DNA of 64,000 nucleotides from Onstottus_B arcticum (GCA_038040485.1 JBBPIE010000031.1:1-64000), one strand, 5' to 3'; shown: positions 15,460 through 25,199, numbered from the stretch's first letter. Numbers and translations are program-made. Notes: a model not told the origin generated them from the sequence alone.

Positions 15460-18304
15460 ACGTTGGCAGAAAATCGAAGAACTGTTTCACGCTGCTCTTC
15501 AGCGTGAGCCACAAGAGCACGCTTCATTTCTTGATGAAGCCTGTGACGGCAACGTCGAACTGCGACAGCAAGTCGGGGATTTGCTGGATTCACTGGAAGA
15601 GGCGGGCGACTTCATAGAAGAACCGCCGCTGGCCGGCGCAATTTCGGCAATCGTCGAGAAGTCCGACGACAAAGCCGCGGAGAAGCTCACTGCTCATCGA
15701 CCGCTGATCGGACGCAGGATCGGCCACTATGAGATTCAGTCATTGCTCGGCGCCGGAGGCATGGGCGAAGTCTATCTCGCGCGTGACTTGATGCTGGACC
15801 GGCCGATTGCACTCAAGATTCTTCCATCGCAGTTTATCGAGGACGACGCACAGGTGCAGCGCTTTGAACGCGAAGCTCGCGCGGCCTCCGCTCTGAACAA
15901 CCCGAATATCATCACCATCCACGAGATCGGTCAGGAAGGCGAACTTCATTTCATCGCCACCGAGTTTGTCGAAGGCCAAACGCTGCGCGCACGCCTGGCC
16001 ACCGGCCAGATCAATTCCGGCGAGGCGGTGAAGATCGCCGCCCAGATCGCCAGCGCCCTTGCAGCCGCGCATTCAGCAGGCATCATCCACCGCGACATCA
16101 AACCTGAGAACGTTGTGGTGCGGCCCGACGGTCTGGTCAAGCTGCTGGATTTCGGCCTGGCCAAACCGCTTCAGCCGGAAAGGCCGCCAGGAAAAATACC
16201 GCTGTCCGAGCGCGTCAGCTTGCAAACCGATCCGGAGATGTTGATGGGAACGCTGGCTTATCTGTCGCCAGAACAGGCGCGGGGCGAAAAGGTTGATCAT
16301 CGAACGGACATTTTCAGTCTTGGGGTTGTGATTTACGAAATGCTCGCCGGGACGCGGCCTTTCAAGGGCGCTAATGCGGCCGCGGTTTGCGAAGCGATAT
16401 TGCATCACGAGCCTGGCAATGTGGAGTCGGTGGCTGAAGCGGCGTTGTCGCGCATCGTAATGCGCACGCTGATGAAAGAGCGCGCCCGCCGCTACCAAAG
16501 CGCAGCGGAGCTGCACACCGATCTCGCACAATTTGAACAGAGGTTGCAAAGTGCGGCGTCACTGCGCTGGCGCAACCGCTTTGCCATGGCCGCCGTGCTG
16601 GTCCTGGTGGCCGCGCTCGGACTCTGGCTTTGGCAAACGCGTCGCGCTGCGCAAGCCGCCCGGCTGACCTTCAGCTCAGGCGACGCACAAAAGCTGACTG
16701 ATCTACCCGGGCAAGAGCTTTTCCCCAGCCTGGCGCCGGATGGTCAAAGCATCATTTTTGCCAGCCTTCAACGTGGGAATTGGGACATTTACCGTCAGGC
16801 TGTGGGCGCGCGCGCAGCCACCAACTTGACGGAGAGTTCCGCGAGCGACGAGTTGCAGCCCGCCTTCTCGCCCGACGGCACACGCATCGCGTTCTGGTCT
16901 TGGCGCCCTGGCCCAGGCGTGTTTGTAATGGACAGTGACGGCGGCAACGTCACACGACTCACCGACAACGGGTTCAATCCCGCATGGTCACCCGACGGGC
17001 GTGAACTGGCATTCGCCGAAGACAACATCTGGGATTACGAAGGCCGTAACACCTATCCGAGCGCCAGCCGGTTATGGGCCGTCAACGTGGCTACGCACGA
17101 GCGGCGAGTGATTACCGAACACGACGCCGTGCAACCGCACTGGTCGCCGCACGGCCAGCGCCTCGCGTTCTGGGGCGAACAAAAAGGCGGCCACCGCGAT
17201 ATCTGGACGGTCGCGGCCAGCGGTGGCGAGCCAACGCCGGTAACTGACGACGAGTTTATTGACTGGAATCCAGTCTGGTCGCCGACCGGAGAACACCTAT
17301 ACTTTCTGAGCAATCGCGGCGGCGAGATGAATCTGTGGCGCGTGGCAATCGACGAAAGCACGGGCCGGCTTCGGGACACGCCTGAACCGGCGACCTTGCC
17401 GTCAAACAATTGCCAGTATGTCAACTTTTCGCGCAACGGCAGCACGCTTGTTTATAGCCACACCACCCGCAGCGAAAACCTCTGGCAAATCGGCTTCGAC
17501 CCGGCCAGCGGCCAGGTCAGCGGCGCGGCCACGGCTCTGACTCAAGGATTGAAACGCTATGCACTCTTCTCGCTCGCACCGGATGAACAGAGCTTTGTTT
17601 ACCTTGCGAGGGGCGAACCACAACAAGACCTCTTCACCGCCGACCGCACCGGCGCACCCTTGCGCCGTCTTACCGATGACGCCGCGCAAGACATCATTCC
17701 GCGTTGGTCACCGGACGGCGGCTGGATCGCCTTTATCTCGGATCGCGGCGGCAAGTATGAGATCTGGAAAATACGGCCCGATGGCACGGGGCTGACGCAA
17801 ATGACCAACGAACCGGGCAAAGAGGTGATTGCGCCGGTTTGGTTGCCGGATAGCCGCAAACTGCTCTATCAAATTCGCAACGTTAATTCTTTTATCATTG
17901 ACGCTGATCTGCCCGGCGCTGAGCAAACGCCTCAAATGTTGCCCGGCCAGCCTTCACCTGGCTTTCTGCCATTCGAATGGTCACCCGATGGCATGTACCT
18001 GGCTGGGTGGCAGCCGCTACAACTACAGCGTGGGATAGTCGTTTATTCACGCGCGGAACAGCGATATGAGCGGCTCACGGAGAAAGGCCTCTTTCCAATT
18101 TGGCTGAACGACAACCGGCGACTGCTTTTTAGGGACGGAAGTAGTATGTTCTTGCTTGACCGGCAGACCCGGAAAATGCGAACGATTTATTCGCTTAACC
18201 AGCCCATTCAAATCGGCCACCACGCAATCTCGCGCGATAACCGCCGGCTGTATTTCACTAGTCTCAGCAGTGAGTCCGATATCTGGCTGCTGACGCTAAG
18301 ATGA
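15446..18304 (+). CDS. Transmembrane Ser/Thr protein kinase with PD40 (WD40-like) sensor repeats
   Basis: A 952-residue protein starting at GTG inside the sigma gene. The kinase domain (about residues 93-350) shows the glycine loop LGAGGMGEVYL, ALKIL lysine, HRDIKPEN and DFGLAKP, so all catalytic residues are present. A single membrane span lies near residues 380-398 (AMAAVLVLVAALGLWLW). The C-terminal 540 residues carry repeated WSPDG-type PD40 blades (SPDGTRIAFWS, WSPDGRELAFA, WSPDGGWIAF), predicted to form an exported beta-propeller that senses an unknown ligand. This architecture is abundant in Acidobacteriota. Confidence 0.93.
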   Translation: MITPERWQKIEELFHAALQREPQEHASFLDEACDGNVELRQQVGDLLDSLEEAGDFIEEPPLAGAISAIVEKSDDKAAEKLTAHRPLIGRRIGHYEIQSLLGAGGMGEVYLARDLMLDRPIALKILPSQFIEDDAQVQRFEREARAASALNNPNIITIHEIGQEGELHFIATEFVEGQTLRARLATGQINSGEAVKIAAQIASALAAAHSAGIIHRDIKPENVVVRPDGLVKLLDFGLAKPLQPERPPGKIPLSERVSLQTDPEMLMGTLAYLSPEQARGEKVDHRTDIFSLGVVIYEMLAGTRPFKGANAAAVCEAILHHEPGNVESVAEAALSRIVMRTLMKERARRYQSAAELHTDLAQFEQRLQSAASLRWRNRFAMAAVLVLVAALGLWLWQTRRAAQAARLTFSSGDAQKLTDLPGQELFPSLAPDGQSIIFASLQRGNWDIYRQAVGARAATNLTESSASDELQPAFSPDGTRIAFWSWRPGPGVFVMDSDGGNVTRLTDNGFNPAWSPDGRELAFAEDNIWDYEGRNTYPSASRLWAVNVATHERRVITEHDAVQPHWSPHGQRLAFWGEQKGGHRDIWTVAASGGEPTPVTDDEFIDWNPVWSPTGEHLYFLSNRGGEMNLWRVAIDESTGRLRDTPEPATLPSNNCQYVNFSRNGSTLVYSHTTRSENLWQIGFDPASGQVSGAATALTQGLKRYALFSLAPDEQSFVYLARGEPQQDLFTADRTGAPLRRLTDDAAQDIIPRWSPDGGWIAFISDRGGKYEIWKIRPDGTGLTQMTNEPGKEVIAPVWLPDSRKLLYQIRNVNSFIIDADLPGAEQTPQMLPGQPSPGFLPFEWSPDGMYLAGWQPLQLQRGIVVYSRAEQRYERLTEKGLFPIWLNDNRRLLFRDGSSMFLLDRQTRKMRTIYSLNQPIQIGHHAISRDNRRLYFTSLSSESDIWLLTLR

Positions 18305-18360
18305 CGGCAAGGCGCTTCTGTCGGAGTGCCTCATCCCAGCCCACGAACTCACCCCGATTA

Positions 18361-19125
18361 TTAATCGCGATAGGACTGGTCTATCTTGTCGAGCTTTCTC
18401 AGCAATCCCGGCCAGACCAAGTCCGCGCCCATCCCTTTTGTAACAACCTTCGCTTGAGCTTCGATGCCGGCGAGGATTGGCTTCGGAATCTGAACGAGCT
18501 CAGCGCCGCCAGACTCGGCGAGAATCTGAATCCTGCACGAGCGCTCGAGGTTGTACATCGCCAGAAAAGCTTCGGCGGCATTTGCTCCAACAGTCAGCAA
18601 GCCATGGTTTCTCAAGATCAGATTGTTCTTCTCGCCGAGGTCCGCCACCAGCCGCGGCTTTTCTGCTTCATTCAGCGCAAGCCCTTCATAGTCGTGGTAG
18701 CCGATTGACGCCAGCGCGAACAGCGACTGCTGCGAGATCGGAAGCAGCCCATGCTTCTTTGCCGAGATCGCGATCCCGTACGCTGTATGAAGGTGCATCA
18801 CGCACATCGCGTCTTCACGCGCCGCGTGCACCGCGCTGTGAATCGTGAAGCCCGCCGGGTTGATGGAATAAGGACTCTCGACGACCTTGTTGCCTTGCAG
18901 GTCGATCTTCACAAGGCTGGACGCGGTTATCTCGTCGAACATCAATCCGTAAGGGTTGATCAGAAAGTGATGCTCCGGACCCGGCACCCGCGAAGAGATG
19001 TGAGTGAACACCAAATCGTCCCAGCCGTAATGCGCGGCCAGCCGGTACGCAGCCGCGAGATCTACCCGCGTTTGCCATTCTTCCGTGGAAACCATCTCAC
19101 GAACGCTTGCTGTCTTTGCTTGCAT
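18361..19125 (-). CDS. Class II aldolase/adducin-family protein
   Basis: A 254-residue protein with AAGGAG before the ATG. Metal-binding histidines are in VMHLHTAYG and in RNHGLLTVG, as in fuculose/rhamnulose-phosphate aldolases, and the conserved FTHISSRVPG segment is present near residue 40. The family makes zinc-dependent aldol cleavages, but many members of this adducin-like subgroup have unknown substrates. It is convergent with the kinase gene. Confidence 0.88.
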   Translation of the reverse strand: MQAKTASVREMVSTEEWQTRVDLAAAYRLAAHYGWDDLVFTHISSRVPGPEHHFLINPYGLMFDEITASSLVKIDLQGNKVVESPYSINPAGFTIHSAVHAAREDAMCVMHLHTAYGIAISAKKHGLLPISQQSLFALASIGYHDYEGLALNEAEKPRLVADLGEKNNLILRNHGLLTVGANAAEAFLAMYNLERSCRIQILAESGGAELVQIPKPILAGIEAQAKVVTKGMGADLVWPGLLRKLDKIDQSYRD

Positions 19126-19206
19126 AGTTCGTCCGCTCCTTATGTTGGGTTGCTGGTCACGGCGGTGACCGGTAGGAGAATGTCACGGCTCAGCAAGGCG
19201 TGCAAG

Positions 19207-19325
19207 CTGGTTGTAGTTTCTGGTTTCTAGTTTCTGGTTTCTGGTTCGTGAGTGTCGCGATGCAAGCCGCCCGAAGGTTCCAAACCAGAAACCAGAAAAA
19301 CCAGAAACTGGAAACTAGAAACCAG
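19207..19325. repeat. Inverted pair of heptamer arrays (GTTTCTG / CCAGAAA)
   Basis: The left arm has 7-base units of GTTTCTG/GTTTCTA; the right arm is the inverse (CCAGAAA, CTAGAAA). About 45 bases of unique sequence form the loop. The same heptamer is on the other side of the LLM gene at 20196-20517. Confidence 0.88.
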
Positions 19326-19328
19326 AGC

Positions 19329-20171
19329 CTAATCGGCGCCGGGCGGACCTTGCTTGATTCGCTTGCGTACTTTGTCCATTGAGCCCCACACGCTCTCGAG
19401 CCACCATGTCGCGCCCGCCTCCTCAAATGGCCGAACGGTCTCGAGCGCCTGTTTGCGCTTCCCGCCTGGCGTCTGCCCGCCTGTGATGATGTCGAACGGA
19501 CCTTTCTTCCGGCGATGCTTATCGATGTAGCTCTTGATTTCAAGAATGAGGGACGGCTTCGGCCTGTCGGCCGGACTTGCTTTGTATGGCTGCGGGATGA
19601 TCCCGTCCCAGCGAATCGCGCGCTGCATCGATTTTTCCTTTGGCCAAACGCCGACGACCCACACCGGGATTCGAGGCTTCTGAACCGGCGTAGGAAGCAT
19701 CGACATCTTCTCCACCTTGTAGTGCTCTCCCGAAAAAGAGAACGCCTTCCCTTTCCATAAGCCGTTAATTATCTCGAGTCCTTCATCCAGCAGTTGAGCC
19801 CGAACCCGCAGATCCACTGCCTCGCCCACCTTGTAAAAGCCCCCATCGTCGTCCGCCGCGCCAAGTCCGACGCCAAATATCAACCGGCCGTTTGAAAGAT
19901 GATCGACCGTCAACGTCTCGCGCGCCAATTTCCACGGACGCCGGCGCGAAACCGGCGTGATCATCGTGCCCAGCCGAATTCGCTCGGTGCGCATCGCCAT
20001 CGCCGCGAGCACAACCCACGGGTCGAACCACGGGAAGTCTGGAATCTTTTCACTGCCCATAGCCATCGCGTCAGCGATAAACAAACCGTCCCACCCCGCT
20101 GCTTCTGCTTCAGCGGCGATCTCGGGCAGGAGCGGAATGTCGCCGCCCTCCAGGACAAAACCGTATTTCAT
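19329..20171 (-). CDS. LLM-class (luciferase-like) flavin-dependent oxidoreductase
   Basis: A 280-residue TIM-barrel protein with GGAGG before the ATG. Family features: WDGLFIADAM, RTERIRLGTMITPV, RRPWKLARETLTVDHLSNGR and FGVGLGA. The fold binds FMN or F420 and oxidises or reduces small substrates; the cofactor cannot be told from sequence alone. The gene is flanked on both sides by arrays of the same heptanucleotide. Confidence 0.88.
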   Translation of the reverse strand: MKYGFVLEGGDIPLLPEIAAEAEAAGWDGLFIADAMAMGSEKIPDFPWFDPWVVLAAMAMRTERIRLGTMITPVSRRRPWKLARETLTVDHLSNGRLIFGVGLGAADDDGGFYKVGEAVDLRVRAQLLDEGLEIINGLWKGKAFSFSGEHYKVEKMSMLPTPVQKPRIPVWVVGVWPKEKSMQRAIRWDGIIPQPYKASPADRPKPSLILEIKSYIDKHRRKKGPFDIITGGQTPGGKRKQALETVRPFEEAGATWWLESVWGSMDKVRKRIKQGPPGAD

Positions 20172-20195
20172 ATGATTGTCCTCCAGTCAGAGGTA

Positions 20196-20517
20196 GGGGT
20201 TCTGGTTTCTGGTTTCTGGTTTGTGGTTTCTGGTTTCTGGTTTCTGGTTTCTGGTTTCTGGTTCGCGACGTAATCCGAGCATATAAACTAAAAACCGTAA
20301 ACCAGAAACCACAAACCAGAAACCACAAACCAGAAGCCATAAACCACAAACCAGAAACCAGAAACCACAAACCACAAACCAGAAACCAGAAACCACAAAC
20401 CAGAAACCAGAAACCAGAAACCAGAAACCACAAACCACAAACCAGAAACCACAAACAAGAAACCACAAACCAGAAACCAGAAACCAGAAACCAGAAACCA
20501 CAAACCAGAAACCCTAA
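20196..20517. repeat. Large heptamer array (CCAGAAA/CCACAAA) with inverted arm
   Basis: A short GTTTCTG-type arm (20196-20262) faces a long arm (about 20290-20517) of over 30 seven-base units, mainly ACCAGAA and ACCACAA in irregular order. Because 7 is not a multiple of 3, all three minus frames stay open and give artefactual Trp/Phe/Val/Gly-rich peptides. Confidence 0.93.
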
Positions 20518-20545
20518 ACTCTGAACCTAACAATACATCGTCATC

Positions 20546-20573
20546 TTGACAGCTTCTGTCATATTTCTATGAT
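20546..20573 (+). promoter_or_regulatory. Sigma-70 promoter with overlapping operator-like palindrome
   Basis: TTGACA (20546-20551), 16-base spacer, TATGAT (20568-20573), ahead of the regulator start at 20612. The palindrome TGACAG-CTT-CTGTCA (20547-20561) overlaps the -35 box, a good place for autorepression by the encoded regulator; the binding itself is inference. Confidence 0.65.
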
Positions 20574-20611
20574 AAAGTTTCGCGCGAAACAAGGAATGAC
20601 CGAGGAGGCCT

Positions 20612-21604
20612 ATGAGAGCCGATCGATTGCTTTCAATAATGCTGCTTCTTCAAGTTCACCGGCTCGTGACCGCTCGCGAACTTGCCGCACGCCTCGAAGT
20701 CTCCGAGCGCACTATCCATCGAGACATGGAAGCCTTGAGCACCGCAGGCATTCCCGTATTCGCTGAGCGCGGGTCTCATGGCGGGTGGTCGCTGATGGAG
20801 GAGTACCGAACCAACCTCACCGGCTTGAACAGGGATGAAATTCAAGCGCTGTTCGCCACCAGACCATCTCGATTGCTGGCAGACCTCGGTCTTGAGAAAG
20901 CTTCTGATGCGGCGCTGATCAAGCTCATGGCGGCGATTCCCTCCGGGTCGCGCGGCGACGCCGAGTACGCGAGCCAGCGAATCCATATCGACACCAGCGG
21001 ATGGAACAGCTCGCGCGAATCAATCGAATCTCTGCCCGCGATTCAGGAAGCCATCTGGCAGGAGAGCAAGCTAAAGTTCAGCTACCAGCGCAGCCACGAT
21101 TGCGACCCGGTCGAACGCGTCGTTGATCCGCTCGGGCTCGTAGCCAAAGGAAGCGCCTGGTATCTGGTCGGGGCGGTCGAGGGCCAGGTTCGCAGCTATC
21201 GCGTCTCGCGAGTCGTCAACGCGACAACGCTCGACCAAACATTCACACGCCCGAAGGGATTCGACCTCGCAAGTTTCTGGGAACAGTCAGCCGCCAGCTT
21301 CAAGGACAACTTCCCTCGCTACTACGCCACCTTGCGAGCTCACCCGGACATTGTGCCTCGGATGTATGCGGCCGGCCGGTTTGCGCGCGTCGAGCAAGTC
21401 GAGCCGCCCGATCACGACGGCTGGATAAGAGTCCTGATGCGATTCCAGTTTGAACACGAGGCTTGCGAGTACGCGCTGAGCTTCGGCAACCGCATTGAAG
21501 TGCTCGAACCGGCGGATCTTTGGGAGAAGGTTGTTGAAGCGGCCAGTGGCGTCATCGAGTTTTACACCTCGAAGAAGAAGCCCGGGCGCTCCGCTATTGC
21601 TTAG
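20612..21604 (+). CDS. YafY-type transcriptional regulator (HTH + WYL domain)
   Basis: A 330-residue protein with GAGGAGG before the ATG. The N-terminal helix-turn-helix is TARELAARLEVSERTIHRDMEAL. The WYL domain covers about residues 150-235, with WYLVGAVEG and the RSYRVSRV motif, and is followed by a C-terminal WCX-like extension. WYL domains bind nucleic acids or nucleotides and adjust the DNA-binding activity. The gene is divergent from the LLM oxidoreductase, with the heptamer array between. Confidence 0.92.
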   Translation: MRADRLLSIMLLLQVHRLVTARELAARLEVSERTIHRDMEALSTAGIPVFAERGSHGGWSLMEEYRTNLTGLNRDEIQALFATRPSRLLADLGLEKASDAALIKLMAAIPSGSRGDAEYASQRIHIDTSGWNSSRESIESLPAIQEAIWQESKLKFSYQRSHDCDPVERVVDPLGLVAKGSAWYLVGAVEGQVRSYRVSRVVNATTLDQTFTRPKGFDLASFWEQSAASFKDNFPRYYATLRAHPDIVPRMYAAGRFARVEQVEPPDHDGWIRVLMRFQFEHEACEYALSFGNRIEVLEPADLWEKVVEAASGVIEFYTSKKKPGRSAIA

Positions 21605-21639
21605 TTGCGGAGGCCGTGTTGAAGTGGCGGACGCGTTCT

Positions 21640-21714
21640 GCCACAAAGGCACCAAAACACGAAGGTGCACAAAGAAAGACTTTGTGGACCTTTCTGTCTT
21701 AGTGCCTTTGTGGC
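21640..21714. repeat. Intergenic palindrome with 35-nt arms (GCCACAAAGGCAC)
   Basis: Left arm 21640-21674, right arm 21680-21714, almost perfect inverted copies with a 5-base loop. It lies between the regulator and the SDR gene; it may act as a transcription terminator, though no T-run follows. Confidence 0.85.
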
Positions 21715-21875
21715 GAGATTCCATCAACAATGCGGTTGACCCGAAGGCGCATCGCATAGCGTTCCACGCCATTCCTGATATCATCTACCGCTCAAACCGC
21801 TACGGCTGCCGTCGACTCACGCTCAACGACGACGACGGCGCGTTTGGAGAAACCAATTCGAAAGGAAGACTTCGC

Positions 21876-22664
21876 ATGTCTGACGATGCCATAAACGTTA
21901 ACGATCTATTCTCAATCAAAGGCAAGGTCGCCTTGGTGACCGGAGGCTCGCGAGGGATCGGCTTGATGATTGCGCGCGGCTACGTTGAAGCGGGCGCGAA
22001 GGTCTACATCTCATCGCGCAAGAAGGAGGTTTGCGATCAGGTGGCCGAGCAGCTCTCGTCGATCGGGACGTGCATATCAATTCCCGCGGACGTCTCGACC
22101 GCCGAAGGGTCGAAGCATTTGGTCTCCGAACTATCATCGCGCGAGCCAGCTCTTCACATACTGGTGAACAACGCGGGCGCGGCGTGGGGCGCGCCGCTTG
22201 CCGAGTATCCCGAATCCGGCTTCGACAAAGTGATGGACACAAACGTCAAGGCCGTGTTCTTTTTGACCAGAGATATTGTCCCGCTTCTCGAGAAAGGCGC
22301 CAGCCCGGGTGATCCGGCGCGAGTCATCAACATCGGTTCGATCGACGGGCTCAAAGTGCCGAGCGTCGAGAACTACGCATACGCGCCGAGCAAAGCTGCC
22401 GTGCATCATCTGACCCGAGTGCTTGCGGTGAAACTCGGGCCTCGCAACATAACGGTGAATGCAGTTGCGCCCGGTCCATTCGAGAGTCAGATGACCAAGT
22501 GGCTGCTCGAGCAGTTTCAAGAGCAGATCGAAAAGGACTGCCCGCTTGGCCGCATCGGTTCGCCGCCTGATATGGCGGGGGTCGCGATTTATCTTGCGTC
22601 ACGCGCGGGAGCTTACGTGAACGGGGTGGTGATTCCGGTTGATGGCGGGATCTGCATAACGTAG
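21876..22664 (+). CDS. SDR-family oxidoreductase
   Basis: A 262-residue protein. The ATG at 21876 follows AAAGGAAG, and upstream in-frame codons run through a repeat element. Cofactor motif TGGSRGIG near residue 23; NNAG near residue 94; Ser in INIGSIDG; catalytic YAPSK. The ending VIPVDGGI is typical. The sequence resembles the gluconate/3-oxoacyl reductase group. Substrate unknown. Confidence 0.92.
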   Translation: MSDDAINVNDLFSIKGKVALVTGGSRGIGLMIARGYVEAGAKVYISSRKKEVCDQVAEQLSSIGTCISIPADVSTAEGSKHLVSELSSREPALHILVNNAGAAWGAPLAEYPESGFDKVMDTNVKAVFFLTRDIVPLLEKGASPGDPARVINIGSIDGLKVPSVENYAYAPSKAAVHHLTRVLAVKLGPRNITVNAVAPGPFESQMTKWLLEQFQEQIEKDCPLGRIGSPPDMAGVAIYLASRAGAYVNGVVIPVDGGICIT

Positions 22665-22804
22665 TTGCGCAACCCCGCGGATCACACGGAAAACCCGCGT
22701 CGTTTTCTTTAGTCTTGACCGCACGCAAGTCGTGGGCTTAAATGCTTCGCGGAAGGCTGGCCCCTTCTACCAGAAGAACTCCAATAAGGCTTGGGTAGCA
22801 TTCG

Positions 22805-23146
22805 ATGCCGATCTACGGATATTTGTTGATGGCAAGCGATGTCGCGCTTGTTCTGAGTGGAGCGACGATGTACTGGTTCTCGCCAAGGCTTCGCCGCCAC
22901 TGGGTCCTGGGCTACGGCTCATCGCGTTCGATGATCAACGATTCAACCTGGCAGGCAGCAAACCGGTTTGCGGGAACGACCCTGGCGCTTCTAACGCTTG
23001 CCGGGATGTTGCTCCACGTGAGTCTGTGGCCACTGATTGAGGCAAACGATGTCGCCCAGGCAGTCACGGTGGGCTCGACGTTCGTGCTTCCATTCTTCGT
23101 CATGTATTTGACTGAGAAATACCTTTCGCGCAAATTCAGAAACTGA
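22805..23146 (+). CDS. SdpI-family membrane protein
   Basis: A 113-residue protein with about three hydrophobic segments (residues 4-22, 56-75, 84-103). The motif LGYGSSRSMINDSTWQAANR matches the SdpI family signature (GYRTPxSxKNxxTWxxANR). Bacillus SdpI gives immunity to the SdpC toxin, but most members outside Firmicutes have unknown function. No sdpC-like gene is nearby. Confidence 0.78.
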   Translation: MPIYGYLLMASDVALVLSGATMYWFSPRLRRHWVLGYGSSRSMINDSTWQAANRFAGTTLALLTLAGMLLHVSLWPLIEANDVAQAVTVGSTFVLPFFVMYLTEKYLSRKFRN

Positions 23147-23189
23147 GATCGCGGACCGCTAGCATTGTTTACTGCCGAGGGCCGACGAT

Positions 23190-23371
23190 AGAGGATGGAG
23201 AATAGAGGATGGAGAATAGAGGATGGAGAATAGAGGATGGAGGATAGAGGATAGTGGATCGAGGATCGACCCGCTCCTCAATCTTCCCTCGTCGATCTTC
23301 CATCCTCGAGCCTCAACCCTCAACCCTCTATCCTCTATCCTCTATCCTCTATCCTCTATCCTCAATCCTCA
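23190..23371. repeat. Inverted pair of heptamer arrays (GAGGATA / CCTCTAT)
   Basis: The left arm has alternating GAGGATG and GAGAATA units. The right arm is CCTCAAC then five CCTCTAT units and CCTCAAT. It lies in the 440-base gap 23147-23586; the rest of that gap shows nothing recognisable. Confidence 0.92.
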
Positions 23372-23586
23372 AATTCCAGCTCACAACCATAAGCCCGGTC
23401 TGGTCTGAGTCCACCCGTGGGCACAGCAACCGACTGCCTTTTCGAAGTCACAAATCGTTGGTTTAAGAGTTCATCGTGCGTTCATCTTCGAATCTTTAGA
23501 ATGATCGAGGTGCTCGGCGCGAGGGTTTCACTCAGGAACGTGTTGAGCATTCATCGTGAACCCTTACCACCAGAGGAAAGACAAAG

Positions 23587-24126
23587 ATGCCAGGGATAAA
23601 GACCGGAATAGCCGTTCTGAGCAGCGCGGGGCTGCTCCTCTTCGGAAACACGTTGGCTCAGACCTCCGAAAAGTCTGTGAAGATGAAGAACCTCCCGACT
23701 GAGGTTCAAAAGACAGTACGGGAACAGAGCATGGGAGCGACGATCAGAGGCCTGTCCCAGGAGACGGAAGACGGGAAGATCTATTATGAGGTCGAGCTGA
23801 AGGTGAAAGGCCACAACAAAGATGTTCTCATTGATTCAACTGGGGCAGTGGTAGAGATAGAAGAAGAGATCGACATGGCTTCGGTGCCCCCGGCAGTCAA
23901 AGCTGAGATAGAAAAGCACATCGGCAGCGGTAAGATCACAATGGTCGAGTCGGTCACGAAGAACGATGCCATAGTAGCTTACGAAGCCCACATAAAGAGC
24001 GGAAAGAAGCATTCTGAAGTGAAGGTAGGGCCGGACGGACAATTGATCGCAACTGAAAGCGATGAAGACGAAGCCAAAGAAAAAGCCGGCACAAAGAAGA
24101 GTTCGCATAAGACACAGAAGCCTTAG
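23587..24126 (+). CDS. Secreted PepSY-like protein
   Basis: A 179-residue protein with AGAGGAAAG before the ATG and a signal peptide cleaved after LAQ (about residue 25). Two PepSY-like half-repeats follow: LPTEVQKTVREQSMGATIR...YYEVELKVKG and VPPAVKAEIEKHIGSGKI...YEAHIKSG. The tail is rich in Lys/Glu/Ser. PepSY-like domains occur in periplasmic proteins, some of which inhibit proteases; the role here is unknown. Confidence 0.8.
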   Translation: MPGIKTGIAVLSSAGLLLFGNTLAQTSEKSVKMKNLPTEVQKTVREQSMGATIRGLSQETEDGKIYYEVELKVKGHNKDVLIDSTGAVVEIEEEIDMASVPPAVKAEIEKHIGSGKITMVESVTKNDAIVAYEAHIKSGKKHSEVKVGPDGQLIATESDEDEAKEKAGTKKSSHKTQKP

Positions 24127-24226
24127 TTCGGCGGTACAATCAGGTTCCGAAAGCAGGGACGGTTAAGCAACAATCACGGATGTGCGACTTGATGCCAGCT
24201 TCAAGATCGCTGAGGAGAACGTGCCA

Positions 24227-25111
24227 ATGAAAGAGAAGCCAAACAGCCTAATCACGCGGCGGCAGGCGCTGCTATCCATAGCGACAATTTCGGCAGGAGC
24301 ATTCATCAAGCCCTCTTCAGTCTTCTGCTCACCGGTCAAAGACAAGCTCAAATTCGTGGTCCTTGGAGATTGGGGCACAGGCGATCGCGACGCGGCAGGT
24401 ATTGCAACACAGATGTTCGCTGCGCACCAGCGTACGCCTTTCGACTTCATCATATCAGCAGGCGATAACATCTATCCGAACGGCAGCGGGCGCTATTTCG
24501 GGAAGAATTTTGAGCAGCCTTTTGCCGCGCTGCTGAAGGACCGCGTCAATTTCTACACGGTTCTGGGCAATCACGACGTTGACGCGGGACGTCAGGACCA
24601 GTGCCAGTATCCGCTTTTCAATATGGGCGGTCAGAACTACTACAAGCTCGAGAGAGGAAATGGGTTGGCCGAGTTCTTCATGCTGGACTCAACCGATTTT
24701 GACTCGGCCCAGGCGGCCTGGCTTGAAAGCTCGTTGCGCGCCTCGCAAGCCAAATGGAAGATTGCGGTCTTTCACCATCCGATTTATTCCTCTGGCAAGC
24801 GGCACGGGTCAGCGCTGGGTCTCAGGCGGCAACTGGAACCGCTCCTGACTCGCTACGGAGTAAAGGTCGCTTTCACCGGGCACGATCACATTTACGAGCG
24901 CACCAAGCTCCAGCAGGGCATACAGCATTTCGTGACCGGCGCAGGCGGCAAGGTTCGACGCGGAGATGTCGATCTCGGTAGCGGCATAAGGGAAACAAGC
25001 TTCGATCAAGACAATCACTTTATGGTAATCGAGATTGATGATAAGCAAGTCAGCTTTCAGGCGATCGCCGAGACAGGCACTGTAATTGATAGTGGAGCAA
25101 TTAAGGCGTAA
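24227..25111 (+). CDS. TAT-exported metallophosphoesterase (purple acid phosphatase-like)
   Basis: A 294-residue protein. The ATG at 24227 follows GAGGAG; a GTG at 24182 is less likely. The twin-arginine signal is TRRQALLS followed by a hydrophobic stretch. Dinuclear-metal motifs are in order: GDWG, GDNIY, GNHDV, FHHPIYS and GHDHIYE. The order and length match tartrate-resistant acid phosphatases. It probably hydrolyses phosphomonoesters outside the cytoplasm. Confidence 0.9.
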   Translation: MKEKPNSLITRRQALLSIATISAGAFIKPSSVFCSPVKDKLKFVVLGDWGTGDRDAAGIATQMFAAHQRTPFDFIISAGDNIYPNGSGRYFGKNFEQPFAALLKDRVNFYTVLGNHDVDAGRQDQCQYPLFNMGGQNYYKLERGNGLAEFFMLDSTDFDSAQAAWLESSLRASQAKWKIAVFHHPIYSSGKRHGSALGLRRQLEPLLTRYGVKVAFTGHDHIYERTKLQQGIQHFVTGAGGKVRRGDVDLGSGIRETSFDQDNHFMVIEIDDKQVSFQAIAETGTVIDSGAIKA

Positions 25112-25170
25112 GGAAGGTTTATCTGCGGGTTGCCTTTTTGTGGCTGCCTAGGCGGATCGAGGGATCAAGT

Positions 25171-25199
25171 TTGGGGCGGCCACGAAAGGGCCGCCCCAA
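25171..25199. terminator. GC-rich hairpin, possible terminator
   Basis: A perfect 11-bp stem TTGGGGCGGCC / GGCCGCCCCAA with a 7-nt loop lies between the phosphoesterase stop and the response regulator start. No T-run follows, so it may be a repeat element rather than an intrinsic terminator. A related GGGCGGCC palindrome lies at 36373-36460. Confidence 0.5.

Noticed and set aside
20110..20533. Overlapping open frames with Trp/Phe/Val/Gly-rich repeats
   Set aside because: Product of the 7-base repeat, which keeps all three frames open; no start signals or domains.
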